This document shows, piece by piece, positions 26,273 to 34,918 of a stretch of 35,016 bases of DNA. Positions within the stretch are counted from its first letter, which is position 1; each line of letters begins with the position of its first letter. Source of the stretch: Streptomyces sp. NRRL F-5630 (GTDB lineage: Bacteria > Actinomycetota > Actinomycetes > Streptomycetales > Streptomycetaceae). The stretch covers positions 1 through 35,016 of the forward strand of contig NZ_JOGO01000061.1 in the NCBI RefSeq assembly GCF_000719475.1. The letters are read 5' to 3'. The translations under genes and the position numbers were made by a program. Below the pieces are notes generated by a model. The model ran no database searches. It saw only the letters and a list, made by a program, of their open reading frames with translations, and was not told the origin of the DNA.

Positions 26273-27225
26273 ACCGCCTGCTGCTCGCCCCCTACCCCAA
26301 GTCCTACCGCTTCCGGCAGGGAGCGGAACTGCTGGACTGCCTCACCGAGGCGTATCCCGGCCGCGCCTGGCCCCCACCGCGGGAGATCGTCGCCCTGGCG
26401 CGTTCCGGGGTGCAGGCCCGCGCCGGAGCCGTTGCCGACGACCCGGCCCGCCCGTGGTGGCTGGACGGCATCCACCTGACAGCCCTCGCCCTCGCCGCGC
26501 TGGCGCTGGTCCCGTACCTGCAGGATGTATGGCACTGGACATGGCACATCGACCCGGGACAGCACGCCGTGGCCTTCCGCTTCTCCGGCTGGTACCCGTG
26601 GGCGGAGGGGGAGGGGCCGACACGGTCCCTCCCCTACGGGCTGCTCCCACTGGTCTGCCTGATCGCCCTGCTGCGCGGCAAACCCTGGATCGCCCTGCCG
26701 GCCGCGGCGGCCATGATCTGGGCCGGCGCGACGCCCCATGGCCGCACCTTCTTCGGCGACGAGGGGGTGAAGGGCCTGAGCTACTACGGGCTGGGCGCCC
26801 CGATAACGGCCCGTGACCTGGTCCTCTCGGGTGCTCTGTGCGCCGCGTGCGCCGTGCTGGCGTTCTGCCGTCCCGGCCGGCTACGGCGCCGCTCCTACTG
26901 CTGGCTGGCCCCCGTGGCCCTCGCCATGTACGTGGCCGGTGGCCTGCACATCATCTCCGTCAGCCCGGCCTTCCAACGCGGACTGTTCGGCCTCGAAGTG
27001 GCCGCGCTGATCGCCGCCTGGGTGGCGACGGCCGCCACCGGGGACCACCGGTGGCTGCTCCCCGTCGCAGCGGTCGCGATCGTGCGCACGCAGGCGATCG
27101 TCGCCCGGCCGGACGCGTTCATGCAGTCCTTTCCGCACCTCCTCGTCCTCACCCTGCTTGTCGCCCCCCTCCCCGTCCTGGCGATCACCGCCCAGCGTCG
27201 GCAAGCGCGGGCACTCGCCGAATAG
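26269..27225 (+). CDS. Multi-pass membrane protein co-transcribed with padR
   Basis: A 318-residue protein. The cytosolic N-terminus MNRLLLAPYPKSYRFRQGAE resembles the start of the PadR-associated membrane proteins (the YP-x-RFR-x-GAELL pattern). About seven to eight hydrophobic helices follow, for example HLTALALAALALVPYL, LPYGLLPLVCLIALL, WLAPVALAMYVAGGLHI and LLVLTLLVAPLPVLAI. The GTG start overlaps the padR stop, so it is translationally coupled. It is probably the target or partner of the PadR switch. Biochemical function unknown. Confidence 0.75.
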   Translation: MNRLLLAPYPKSYRFRQGAELLDCLTEAYPGRAWPPPREIVALARSGVQARAGAVADDPARPWWLDGIHLTALALAALALVPYLQDVWHWTWHIDPGQHAVAFRFSGWYPWAEGEGPTRSLPYGLLPLVCLIALLRGKPWIALPAAAAMIWAGATPHGRTFFGDEGVKGLSYYGLGAPITARDLVLSGALCAACAVLAFCRPGRLRRRSYCWLAPVALAMYVAGGLHIISVSPAFQRGLFGLEVAALIAAWVATAATGDHRWLLPVAAVAIVRTQAIVARPDAFMQSFPHLLVLTLLVAPLPVLAITAQRRQARALAE

Positions 27226-27321
27226 GAACGGCCCCCGGTGGGCCCCGGCCGAGCCAGGCGGCGCCTCGGTGGGCCGCCACGCGTGCGTGACCTGACTCCC
27301 CTCAACGGAAGAAACCGAACG

Positions 27322-28242
27322 ATGACCCAGCACGACTCCCCAGCCATGCCCGCGCACCGCCGGGGAGGCGCAGGGCAGGCCCCCGAACCCCCTCCCCACC
27401 TCCGCCCGTCACCTACACCGCGGCCGTGGATGCCCGCTCTGCTGTACGCCCTGGGGTTCGTGGCGGTCTACCTGCTCGCCATCTGCACCCCGTGGGGGCA
27501 ACGAGCCGAGAACGCCCTGTTCGGTCTCAGCAGCGGGGACCCCGAAGCTGTGTGGTTCTACCCCCTGTCAGGATCGGCCTACGGCTCGACGCCCCTGCCG
27601 CCGCTGGAACTGAGCGCCAAGCCCACCCTCATGGTGGGCCTGGCCCTCATCGTGCTCCTCACCTTGGTGCGCCGGTGCTGGTGGCCGGGGTGCGCGGCAC
27701 TGGCGATCGTCATCGTCACGGCCGGAGGCGCTGAGGTGCTCAAGGGGGGCCTGCGGCGCCCCGATCTGGTGGGCGCGCCCGAGAATCTCCTTGATCAGGG
27801 CTTCCCCAGCGGACACACGGCCCTCCCCGCCACGCTGACCCTGGCCGCCGTCCTCATCGTCTCTGCCCGTATCCGCCCCTACGTCGCCACTGTCGGTGTG
27901 CTGTGGCTCGCCTGCATCGCCGCCTACAGCGCGACCAACGGCGGCCACCGGCCCAGCGAAGTGCTGGGGGCCACACTCCTGGCCTGTGCCTGCTACGCCC
28001 TCGCGACTTGGCTGCTGCCGTCGGCCGCCGCCCCGGAAGGCACGCGGAGCCCCCGCCTGCTGACCGTCATCGCGCTGACCTTGGCGGTGGCCGCCGCCTT
28101 CGTCGGCGGCGCACGCGATGACACCCTCACAAGGTCGCTGGTCTCCGGGGCGACGGGCTCCGTCTGCGCCGCCCTGGTCTGGTACGCCGCAGTCGTGTGG
28201 CCCGCACACGCCGCACGCCGGACGCGCCTCGCGCTGGTCTGA
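27322..28242 (+). CDS. PAP2-family membrane phosphatase
   Basis: A 306-residue protein with a Pro-rich cytosolic N-terminus (about 40 residues), about six membrane helices and the three PAP2 signatures in order: KGGLRRPDL (a shortened K...RP motif), FPSGHTALPA, and TNGGHRPSEV, where the catalytic His is kept but the usual Arg after Ser is absent and the Asp is Glu. The family dephosphorylates lipid phosphates such as undecaprenyl or phosphatidyl (pyro)phosphates outside the membrane. ATG at 27322 has GGAAG upstream; the frame before it is non-coding. Lying soon after a lipid II-targeting lantibiotic operon, it could help recycle the lipid carrier and support immunity, but this is inference; it may be an unrelated housekeeping gene. 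Confidence 0.85.
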   Translation: MTQHDSPAMPAHRRGGAGQAPEPPPHLRPSPTPRPWMPALLYALGFVAVYLLAICTPWGQRAENALFGLSSGDPEAVWFYPLSGSAYGSTPLPPLELSAKPTLMVGLALIVLLTLVRRCWWPGCAALAIVIVTAGGAEVLKGGLRRPDLVGAPENLLDQGFPSGHTALPATLTLAAVLIVSARIRPYVATVGVLWLACIAAYSATNGGHRPSEVLGATLLACACYALATWLLPSAAAPEGTRSPRLLTVIALTLAVAAAFVGGARDDTLTRSLVSGATGSVCAALVWYAAVVWPAHAARRTRLALV

Positions 28243-28912
28243 CCGACCAGTCCGTCCCGGGCGAGCGTGCTTGGCCCGACGCCACCGCCCGGCCGCAGAA
28301 GCCCTCGCCGGCCGAGCGGACGCGCTGCCGCTCGACATGCCCTTCGGTGGTCCGGTCAACGAGGCGGTGCCGGCCACCGGAGCGGCGGGAACAGCCGGAT
28401 AGGCGCTGCCTCGGCGGGCGGCGCCTTGATCAGCTCGTGGACCCCGGGTGCCAGCAGGCCCAGCATGAGGAGCGGCGGCCATGGGCGGTCGGCTGGCGGG
28501 GAACCGGGTCGAAATGCAGGCCCGGGGAAAGGGCGTGGGGCCCAGGCGACGCCTGCGCCCTCGGGGGCGAGGCCGCGAAGGTGGCCGAAGGGCGGGGCAT
28601 GCGGACAAGCTCCTGGTCAGCGGGCTCGGCAGGGGAGTGCGGAGGTGGCGGCGCCGAAGGTCGCGCGAAACCGGGGCGAGCAACGGCGTCTCCGAGGTGA
28701 GCGGGCTCTTCGGTACTCCAGGGCGTGCCCTGGAACACTGCTGGAACACGTCCCCCCTGGGGCACGAACAGGAGGCGGGCCCGGCTCCAGTTGTCCCCGG
28801 GGCCCACTGAAGCCCGGCGGCACATCGAGGGCGAGGCCGCGGCGTCGGAGCCCGTGGCGATCACGCAGTGGGAGACCAGGGCCCCCGCCCCCGGCGAGCA
28901 CGCCGACGCCCC
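28243..28912. other. Gene-free interval between PAP2 gene and rsbV-like gene
   Basis: About 670 bases with no frame of natural protein composition, no recognisable domain and no clear RNA gene. It separates two convergent transcription units, PAP2 on plus and the rsb-like operon on minus. A short direct repeat ctggaacac occurs twice near 28730-28750; no meaning is assigned. Confidence 0.45.
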
Positions 28913-29293
28913 CTACGTGTCGTTCGCCGAGAGTTCGGAGGGGTCGGCGGAGGTGCCGGAGGAGGTGGCTGTCGACACATCGGGGCGCAGGGTGAAGACC
29001 TTGTCCAAGCCGACGATGCCCAGGATACGGGCGGTGTTGGCGGGGACCGCGGCCAAAACTATGCCGCCGCCTTGTTCGATGGCCCAGCTCCTGGCAGACA
29101 GCAGGGCGCTGATCCCGCTGGAGTCGCAGAAGTCCAGACGGGCCAGCCCAAGGACCAGTAGTTGCCCGGTGGCCAAGGTGAGACCCTCCACGGCGGTACG
29201 TAGTTCGAGCGCTGTGGAGTGGTCGAGGTCACCGGTGATCTCCAGTACGGGCCCGGTCGTGGCGTATCGAATGCTGATTGTCAACGGGCTCAT
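28913..29293 (-). CDS. rsbV: STAS-domain anti-anti-sigma factor (RsbV-like)
   Basis: A 126-residue single STAS domain. ISIRYATTGPVLEITGDLDHST is the first strand pair, and RLDFCDSSGISALLSA carries the phosphorylatable Ser58 (DSSG) followed by the family helix. A Ser/Thr-rich tail of about 20 residues follows. When dephosphorylated, such proteins bind the anti-sigma kinase (RsbW type) and free a sigma factor. It lies 1 nt after the phosphatase gene, which is its likely activator. No RsbW-like kinase or sigma gene is in this window, so the partner is encoded elsewhere. Confidence 0.9.
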   Translation of the reverse strand: MSPLTISIRYATTGPVLEITGDLDHSTALELRTAVEGLTLATGQLLVLGLARLDFCDSSGISALLSARSWAIEQGGGIVLAAVPANTARILGIVGLDKVFTLRPDVSTATSSGTSADPSELSANDT

Positions 29294-29294
29294 G

Positions 29295-30575
29295 TCAAGT
29301 GTTCACTCGCGGGGTGGTAAGGGAGGCGGGCACGCCGAGCGCGAGCAGCGCGGTGTCGTCGTTGAGTCCGTCGCCGAAGGAAGTGAGCAGTTCGCTCAGG
29401 GCGGTGATGAGGGCTTGTGCCCCCGCCGGTGGCTGGGCGGCGGTGAAGGTACGCAGCGCGTCCTCGCCGTACAGCTCTTTGCCCGGCCCGGTGCGGGCCT
29501 CGGTCAAGCCATCGGTGTAGAGGAGCAGGGTGTCGCCGGGCAGGAGCCGGGCGCGAGCGGCGGTGAACGGGGCCTTGGGCAGCACGCCGACGAGCAGGCC
29601 GTCGGGGGTGGGGAGGTACTCCGCGCTGCCGTCCGCGCGCTGGATCAGCGCGGAGGGGTGCCCGCCGGAGGCCAGATGCACGTCGACGTGGCTGTCGTTC
29701 GGTTGCAGAACGCCGAAGATGACAGTGCAGTAGCGGCCCTCGCCGCTGGCGTACCGCTCGTGCAGCACGGTGTTCAGCGTGGTCAGCACGGTGACCGGAT
29801 CGGCGTCGTGCAGGGCGGCGGCCCGCAGGGTGTAGCGGGCCAGCGAGGTGACCGCGGCGGCTTGGGGGCCCTTGCCGCACACGTCCCCGAGGAAGAACCC
29901 CCACTGGTCTCCGCCCAGGGGGAACAGGTCGTAGAAGTCTCCGCCCAGCAGATCCGGGGAGGCCGTGTGGTAGTAGGACCCCGCCTCCAGGCCCGGGATC
30001 ACGGGCAGCTGGCCGGGCAGCAGGCTCTGCTGGAGGACAGCGAGCGCCTCCTGGAGCCGCGCCTGGTCCGCCTCGGCCTGCCGACGGGCTTCCTCGGCCG
30101 CCTTGCGGCCGCGCAGCAGTTCGGTCTCGTAGGCGCGGCGGTCGCGGGCGTCGAAGACGGTGGTGCGGATCAGCAGGGGTTCACCGCGTTCGCTGGTCTT
30201 CACCTTCGAGGTGACCAGCACCGGCATACGCGCAGCGGCGCTCGTGACCTCCATGGCGATACCACGGACCTCGCCCTTCATCTGCAGCAGCGGCGCGAAG
30301 TGCGTCTCGTAGTAGAGCTTGCCGCCCACGGTCAGCAGATCGGTGAAGCGCATCCGCCCCACCACCTGGGACCGGTCCAGGCCCAGCCAGTCCAGCAAGG
30401 TGGTGTTGATCTTGGCGATAGTGCCGTCCATCAGCGTCGACAGATACCCGCACGGAGCCTGCTCGTACAGTTCCTCGGCACTGTCTTCGAGCAGCGAGGT
30501 GAACACCGCGTCCGTGGCGTCCACATCGTTCCCCTCACCGGGTTCCGGCATCGTCTGATCGGTACGGCACATCAT
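29295..30575 (-). CDS. rsbP: PAS-PP2C (SpoIIE-type) serine phosphatase, RsbP-like
   Basis: A 426-residue protein. A PAS domain at about residues 30-150 begins EELYEQAPCGYLSTLMDGTI and contains GRMRFTDLLTVGGKLYYETHF. A coiled coil follows (RKAAEEARRQAEADQARLQE, near 180), then a PP2C/SpoIIE phosphatase domain with LLGGDFYDLFPL, FFLGDVCGKGPQAAAVT, LLLYTDGLTEAR and NDDTALLALG, which together hold the metal-binding aspartates. The start is fixed by ATG at 30575, overlapping the stop of the hydrolase gene (TGATG). The order hydrolase, PAS-phosphatase, STAS protein matches the RsbQ-RsbP energy-stress branch of the Bacillus sigma-B system, with RsbV as substrate. The signal sensed by the PAS domain is unknown. 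Confidence 0.92.
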   Translation of the reverse strand: MMCRTDQTMPEPGEGNDVDATDAVFTSLLEDSAEELYEQAPCGYLSTLMDGTIAKINTTLLDWLGLDRSQVVGRMRFTDLLTVGGKLYYETHFAPLLQMKGEVRGIAMEVTSAAARMPVLVTSKVKTSERGEPLLIRTTVFDARDRRAYETELLRGRKAAEEARRQAEADQARLQEALAVLQQSLLPGQLPVIPGLEAGSYYHTASPDLLGGDFYDLFPLGGDQWGFFLGDVCGKGPQAAAVTSLARYTLRAAALHDADPVTVLTTLNTVLHERYASGEGRYCTVIFGVLQPNDSHVDVHLASGGHPSALIQRADGSAEYLPTPDGLLVGVLPKAPFTAARARLLPGDTLLLYTDGLTEARTGPGKELYGEDALRTFTAAQPPAGAQALITALSELLTSFGDGLNDDTALLALGVPASLTTPRVNT

Positions 30576-31396
30576 CAGGCGGCCCCGACGAAGTCGGTGA
30601 TCGCCCTCGCCGTGGCCTGGGGCGCGCTCAACTGCGGGCAGTGCCCCGTCGCCTCCAGAGTCACCAGCCGGCTGCCGGGGATCGCGTCGCGCACGTAGGC
30701 GCCGACCTCCCGGGGTGCGATCACGTCCTGCCGGCACTCCAGGACCAGCGTGGGCACCGCGACCGTCTTGAGATCGTCGCGGCTGTCGGACAGAAACGTC
30801 GTACGGGCGAAGACGCGGGCCATGTCCGGGTCGGTCGCGCAGAACGAGGCGGTCAGCTCCTGGCCCAGCTCCGGCCGGTCCGCGTTGCCCATGATGACGG
30901 GCGCCATCGCTGCGGACCAGCCCAGATAGTTCGACTCCAGCGACTCCAGCAGTTCATCGATGTCCTCGGCGCTGAACCCGCCCCGGTACCCCTCGTCGTC
31001 GATGTAGCGGGGCGAGGGGGCGACCATCACCAGACGGGAGACGCGGCTGGGCTCCTTCGCCGCCGCGAGCACCCCGACCATCGCACTGACCGAATGCCCG
31101 ACGAACGTCACGTCCCGCAGATCCAGCTCCTCGCAGACCTCCAGCACGTCGAGCGCGTAGCCCTCCAGCGAGCTGTAACGCCGCTCGTCCCAGGCCGAGG
31201 GGTCCGCCCGGCCGGAGCCGACGTAGTCGAAGAGCACCAAGCGGTAGTCCTCGGCCAGAGCGGGGACCACCAGACGCCACATGTTCTGGTCACAGCCGAA
31301 CCCGTGGGCCAGCAGGAGCACCGGACCGTCCGTACGTCCGGTGACCGTGATGTTGTTCCTGCGATGGATATCCATACTCGCCAGTCTTGCACTCAT
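30575..31396 (-). CDS. rsbQ: Alpha/beta hydrolase, RsbQ-like (RsbQ/KAI2/D14 family)
   Basis: A 273-residue alpha/beta hydrolase very close in pattern to RsbQ: ITVTG, LLLAHGFGCDQNMWRLVVPA, FDYVGSGRADPSAWD, the nucleophile elbow FVGHSVSAM (Ser102), LVLECRQDVIAP (Asp224) and ATGHCPQLSAP (His252), a complete triad. In Bacillus, RsbQ binds the PAS phosphatase RsbP and is needed to activate it; here the genes overlap, supporting the same complex. The first ATG (31396) has no clear ribosome site; an internal ATG at 31375 aligns better with the RsbQ N-terminus and may be the true start. The small molecule it hydrolyses is unknown. Confidence 0.92.
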   Translation of the reverse strand: MSARLASMDIHRRNNITVTGRTDGPVLLLAHGFGCDQNMWRLVVPALAEDYRLVLFDYVGSGRADPSAWDERRYSSLEGYALDVLEVCEELDLRDVTFVGHSVSAMVGVLAAAKEPSRVSRLVMVAPSPRYIDDEGYRGGFSAEDIDELLESLESNYLGWSAAMAPVIMGNADRPELGQELTASFCATDPDMARVFARTTFLSDSRDDLKTVAVPTLVLECRQDVIAPREVGAYVRDAIPGSRLVTLEATGHCPQLSAPQATARAITDFVGAA

Positions 31397-31669
31397 CTTG
31401 TCGTGTCCAGCACGGCCCCATTGCTGGGGATCGTGAGGACTTACCGGGGATCATGTGGCCGTCACGGCCTGCTGCGGCCTGCGCCGCAGAGTCACGGGAA
31501 GAGGCCGCCCACCCGGGAGTGGTCCTGTCCCCGGCCCGCGTTGAGCGCGTAGGTGTGCGCGTTGCGGCGCGGGGTCGGCTCGGTGAACGACCGCCCCACC
31601 AGGACCAGCCAGGACGCACGGGCAGAGGTGAAGTGCGGCTGGAACCGCGGAGGGCCCGGCAGCCACTTC

Positions 31670-31980
31670 TTGACGAAGCAGTCGCCGGTTGACCACCGCC
31701 CCGCGCGAATCTTCACGGGGACGGCATCGACGCAGACCACCGGACAGAGGGTATCGAGCGGTCGGCTCTGCCCTTCGGTCATGTCACCGAAGATCTTGGT
31801 GGTGACGGAGGAAGTGGTCTGCCGGGAGGCCCGGCGCCACAGGCCCCCGCCGGCTGGGCCTCGCCCGTGACGGTGGGCAGGCCCTTCGCGGCCGGCGAGA
31901 TGGCCGTCTCGTCCCTCCCGTCTATCCCGCCCAGAGGCTTACGGCGCTCCCCGACGATCTCCGGCTCGAAGAAGCCGCTA
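31670..31980 (-). pseudogene. Decayed IS256-type (mutator-like) transposase fragment
   Basis: Read on the minus strand, the segment gives GFFEPEIVGERRKPLGGIDG, then SPAAKGLPT, and after a frame change SVTTKIFGDMTEGQSRPLDT followed by VVCVDAVPVKIRAG. This matches the order FEP.IV..R...L.GVD, L.AKGLT, ITDK...M.EWQ.RPLDP, V.FIDAI.VK.R.G of IS256 transposases. The parts lie in different frames, and the start and the C-terminal half are missing. It is a relic of an old insertion just upstream of the rsbQ-like gene. No terminal repeats could be identified. Confidence 0.75.
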
Positions 31981-32027
31981 CAAGACGCAGCCCTGGAGGT
32001 GGCCTGTTCGCGGAGGCTCGTCGTGTC

Positions 32028-33215
32028 CTACGCGGTTTTCGCTCGGTGGCGTGGTGCGCGCGTGGCAGACAAGATCTGGAGCAGTGCGCATCCGGCTCCG
32101 AGCGCGCACACCCCTGTCCATCCCCAGGTGCCGGCGGCGAGGGGTACTACGGCGGAGCCGAGGGCCCCGCCGGCGAAGTAGGCAGTCATGTACGCGGAAG
32201 TGAGGCGTGAGCGCGCGTTCCCGGGCAGGGCGTAGATCTGACTCTGGTTCGTGACATGCATCGCTTGGACACCGAAGTCAAGGATGATGATGCCCGCCAC
32301 CAGAGCGGTCAGGTGGGCGCCGCCGTAGACGAGCGCGACCCACGACAGCAGCATCATGGTTGCCGCCGCCCAGGTCGCCGTACCCGAGTGACCGGTGTCG
32401 GCGAGCTTTCCCGCGAGTCGCGCTGCAACGGCACCCACGGCACCGATGATGCCGAAGAAGCCGATCACTGCCTCCGAGTAGTGGTAGGGCTCTGCCGAGA
32501 GGAGACCTGTGAGTGCTGTCCACAACACGCTGAACTGCGCGAACGCGAGTCCGCCGAAGAGCATGCGCACCCGCAGCACCTTCTGCTGCCGGACGAGCCG
32601 CAGTACCGAGCCGAGCAGACGCGGATAGCTCACCATGGCCTCGGCGGGCTCCGTGGTGGGCAGCCGCCTGGCGAGCGCGACGGCGATGACGAGCATGCTG
32701 ATCGCGGCCGTGACGTACACGGCCCGCCAGCCCGCGAGGTCGGCAATGAGCCCGGCGGCGGTTCGGGCGAGCAGGATACCGATGAGCAGGCCGCTCATGA
32801 CCGTTCCGACTGCTCGTCCGCGTTGGGCCGGAGCCGCGAGCGTGGCGGTGAGCGCGACGAGCAACTGTGCGACTACCGCCGTCGAACCGACCAGCGGTGC
32901 CAGCCACAGTACCCAGGCGCCGTTGGGGGCGAGGGCGGTGAGACCGAGCGCGAGAGCGGAGAGCACGCTCAGACCGCCGATGAGCCGGCGGCGGTTGAGC
33001 ACGTCGCCCAACGGAAGGACGAGGAGCAGGCTCGCGGCGAAGCCGAGCTGGGTGAGAGTGACGATCAGCGGGGTGACCGCTGCTGGCAGGCCGAGATCGC
33101 TGCCGATTGCTTCGAGCAGGGGCTGGCTGTAGTAGGCGACGGCGACCGCGGTCGCCGTCGCGACCGCAAGTAGTGCCACGGTGGACCGCGGCAGCGTGCG
33201 TGCTGTGTTGCTCAT
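32028..33215 (-). CDS. MFS transporter (drug/metabolite exporter type)
   Basis: A 395-residue protein with about 12 hydrophobic helices. The usual MFS loop 2-3 motif is present as LPLGDVLNRRRLIGG, and VMSGLLIGILLARTAAGLIADLAGWR resembles the exporter motif C region. The N-terminus has TAVAVAYYSQPLLEAIGSD, typical of the DHA1/YnfM-like branch. It is transcribed away from the LysR gene, with a 71-nt shared intergenic region holding a LysR-type site, so the regulator probably controls it. The substrate is unknown. Confidence 0.9.
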   Translation of the reverse strand: MSNTARTLPRSTVALLAVATATAVAVAYYSQPLLEAIGSDLGLPAAVTPLIVTLTQLGFAASLLLVLPLGDVLNRRRLIGGLSVLSALALGLTALAPNGAWVLWLAPLVGSTAVVAQLLVALTATLAAPAQRGRAVGTVMSGLLIGILLARTAAGLIADLAGWRAVYVTAAISMLVIAVALARRLPTTEPAEAMVSYPRLLGSVLRLVRQQKVLRVRMLFGGLAFAQFSVLWTALTGLLSAEPYHYSEAVIGFFGIIGAVGAVAARLAGKLADTGHSGTATWAAATMMLLSWVALVYGGAHLTALVAGIIILDFGVQAMHVTNQSQIYALPGNARSRLTSAYMTAYFAGGALGSAVVPLAAGTWGWTGVCALGAGCALLQILSATRAPRHRAKTA

Positions 33216-33273
33216 CCTCCCAGGCTGGCCGTGACGTGCGCCGTATGTCGAAGTCCCATCCTGAGCACACTTG

Positions 33274-33288
33274 ATACCTTTGAGGTAT
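33274..33288. promoter_or_regulatory. LysR-type operator (T-N11-A palindrome)
   Basis: ATACC-TTTGA-GGTAT is a perfect 5-bp inverted repeat and contains the T-N11-A pattern of LysR sites. It overlaps the LysR start codon (ATG at 33287) and lies 59 nt from the divergent MFS start. Binding here would repress the regulator itself and may activate or repress the exporter. Confidence 0.65.
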
Positions 33289-34237
33289 GGAGATTGAGTT
33301 GCGGTGGCTGTGCTATGTGGTTGCCGTCGTCGACCACGGCGGGATGCAGCGGGCAGCGCACGCGCTGCACATGACTCAGCCTCCGCTCAGCCGGCAGATT
33401 CGCGAACTCGAGCGGCGGCTCGGCACACCCCTGTTCACACGCCGCCCCTTGGAACTCACGCAGGCGGGCACTGTGTTCGTGGCACGGGCGCGCAGGCTCC
33501 TGGCAGAGGTGGACGAGGTCGTTGCGGCGACGAGAGCCACGGCGGCGGGAGAAGCGGGCGAAATCGCCATCGGCTACATCTTGTCGGCGGCCTATGACAC
33601 GATCCCGCAGTTGCGTGCCGCCTCCGAAGCTGCCTTCCCCGGTATGGTGCTCGACGCCACGGAATACTGGCCGGGACAACTCGACACGGGTCTGCTCAGC
33701 GGTGACCTCGACGGCGTAGTCGCCCACACCATGCCCGTCCGAGCGGACTTCCGCCGCGAACTACTCCGCATTGATCCCCTGATCGCGGTCACCCACCCGT
33801 CGAACCCCGCGGTTTCGGACAGCGGCTTGGTACAACTCGGCGAAGCCTTCAACGGGCAAACCTTCGTGTTCTACGATCCGAAGTACGCGCCCGAGCACTA
33901 CGCACTGCTCGTCGACGCGCTCGATGCCGGTGGGGGATCCCACCCTGTCCGTCTCGACATGGTGCCGGGATTGCGCAACATCGCGCTGCCGGACGAGCGC
34001 AGTTTCACGCTGATCCCCGCGTCCATGGGGCCTTTCCTTCCCCGGACTGTGCGCGCGGTACTTCTGGACCCCAGCGAGCTTCCCGCCGCGCGCACCGAAC
34101 TCGTATGGCACCGGGACCGAGAATCACCGACTCTCCTGAGGTTCTTCGCGGCCGCCCGGGAAGTGAGCACCGAGCGCGACTGGCTCGCCACCCCCACCCG
34201 CACCGTCCTAGCGCATCAGGCCGCTACGGGTCGGTGA
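33287..34237 (+). CDS. LysR-family transcriptional regulator
   Basis: A 316-residue regulator. The N-terminal winged helix includes LRWLCYVVAVVDHGGMQRAA and the recognition segment ALHMTQPPLSRQIRELERRL with TPLFTRRPLELTQAG. The linker helix VFVARARRLLAEVDEVVAAT and a periplasmic-binding-like effector domain (from about residue 92, GEIAIGYI) follow. Divergent from the MFS exporter, with a T-N11-A palindrome covering its own start codon, so autoregulation is likely. No ribosome site precedes the ATG; the message may be leaderless. Effector unknown. Confidence 0.93.
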   Translation: MEIELRWLCYVVAVVDHGGMQRAAHALHMTQPPLSRQIRELERRLGTPLFTRRPLELTQAGTVFVARARRLLAEVDEVVAATRATAAGEAGEIAIGYILSAAYDTIPQLRAASEAAFPGMVLDATEYWPGQLDTGLLSGDLDGVVAHTMPVRADFRRELLRIDPLIAVTHPSNPAVSDSGLVQLGEAFNGQTFVFYDPKYAPEHYALLVDALDAGGGSHPVRLDMVPGLRNIALPDERSFTLIPASMGPFLPRTVRAVLLDPSELPAARTELVWHRDRESPTLLRFFAAAREVSTERDWLATPTRTVLAHQAATGR

Positions 34238-34528
34238 GGCTCGGACCTGACCGCGGATAACGGGAGCCGACTCGCCGGGCTTACAACGGCTGACACCACG
34301 AGGCGGGTTGGTCCGTTCTCCGTGTCGGTGGGCGGGCGCTGTCCGGGTATCGGGGCTTCGCCGTGGACCGTGCCGGATGAGTTGTGAGCGGACCGAGTCG
34401 CTGCTGTCGCGCGAGGTACGCCGGTTTCGGTATTTTGGGCGCAAGCCGCTGCCCGAGTGAGAGGGTTGTACGGCGAGTCGGAGCACGTGCCCGGGGAGTT
34501 GGGCTCTGGTTCGGGCATGAGTTGCTGA
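34238..34528. other. Degenerate interval before the IS remnant
   Basis: About 290 bases without a natural coding frame. It may contain the decayed left part of the following transposase, but no recognisable transposase motif or terminal repeat is visible. Confidence 0.4.
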
Positions 34529-34918
34529 CAGCGACTGCGGGACTGGAACGAGGCCGGCGTCTGGCAGCAGTTGCATGAAGTGCTGTTTGCCGAACTCAAT
34601 GCGGCTGGCCGTCTGGACTGGTCGGGTGCCGTGGTGGACTCCAGCCACGTGTGAGTCGTGCAAAGAGGGAACCGTGGACGGGATCGAGTCCGGGTCCCCG
34701 GTCGGACGTGGCCGCACGGGAACGAAACACCACCTGATCATCGACGGGCACTGCACACCGCTCGCCGTCATCCTCGCCGGTGGCAACCGCCGCAACCTCA
34801 CCCCGTTCATGCCGCTGATCGATGCCACCCCACCCGTCAGAGGTGGGACGGGTCCCCGGGGTGCAAGCCCGACTCGCTCTTCGCCGATCGCGGATACGCC
34901 TACGACATTTACCGCGAC
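34529..34918 (+). pseudogene. Broken IS5-type transposase (older element)
   Basis: The plus strand reads QRLRDWNEAGVWQQLHEVLF, then LDWSGAVVDSSHV, a stop, and in another frame GRGRTGTKHHLIIDGHCTPL, AVILAGGNRRNLTPFMPLID, and in a third frame PDSLFADRGYAYDIYRD. These are consecutive motifs of IS5-type DDE transposases (W.RL.EVL, D.SH, R.GSKHH...D, AD.GYD...YR). At least two frame changes and an in-frame stop make it inactive. The 5' part is missing, and the 3' end is cut by another insertion at about 34919. Confidence 0.8.

Noticed and set aside
28197..28700. Frames in the gap after the PAP2 gene
   Set aside because: Amino-acid composition is that of random GC-rich sequence, and there is no ribosome site or recognisable motif on either strand.
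31451..31669. Minus-strand frames between the rsbQ-like gene and the IS256 relic
   Set aside because: No motif of the transposase C-terminal half or of any other family could be recognised. Treated as decayed sequence.
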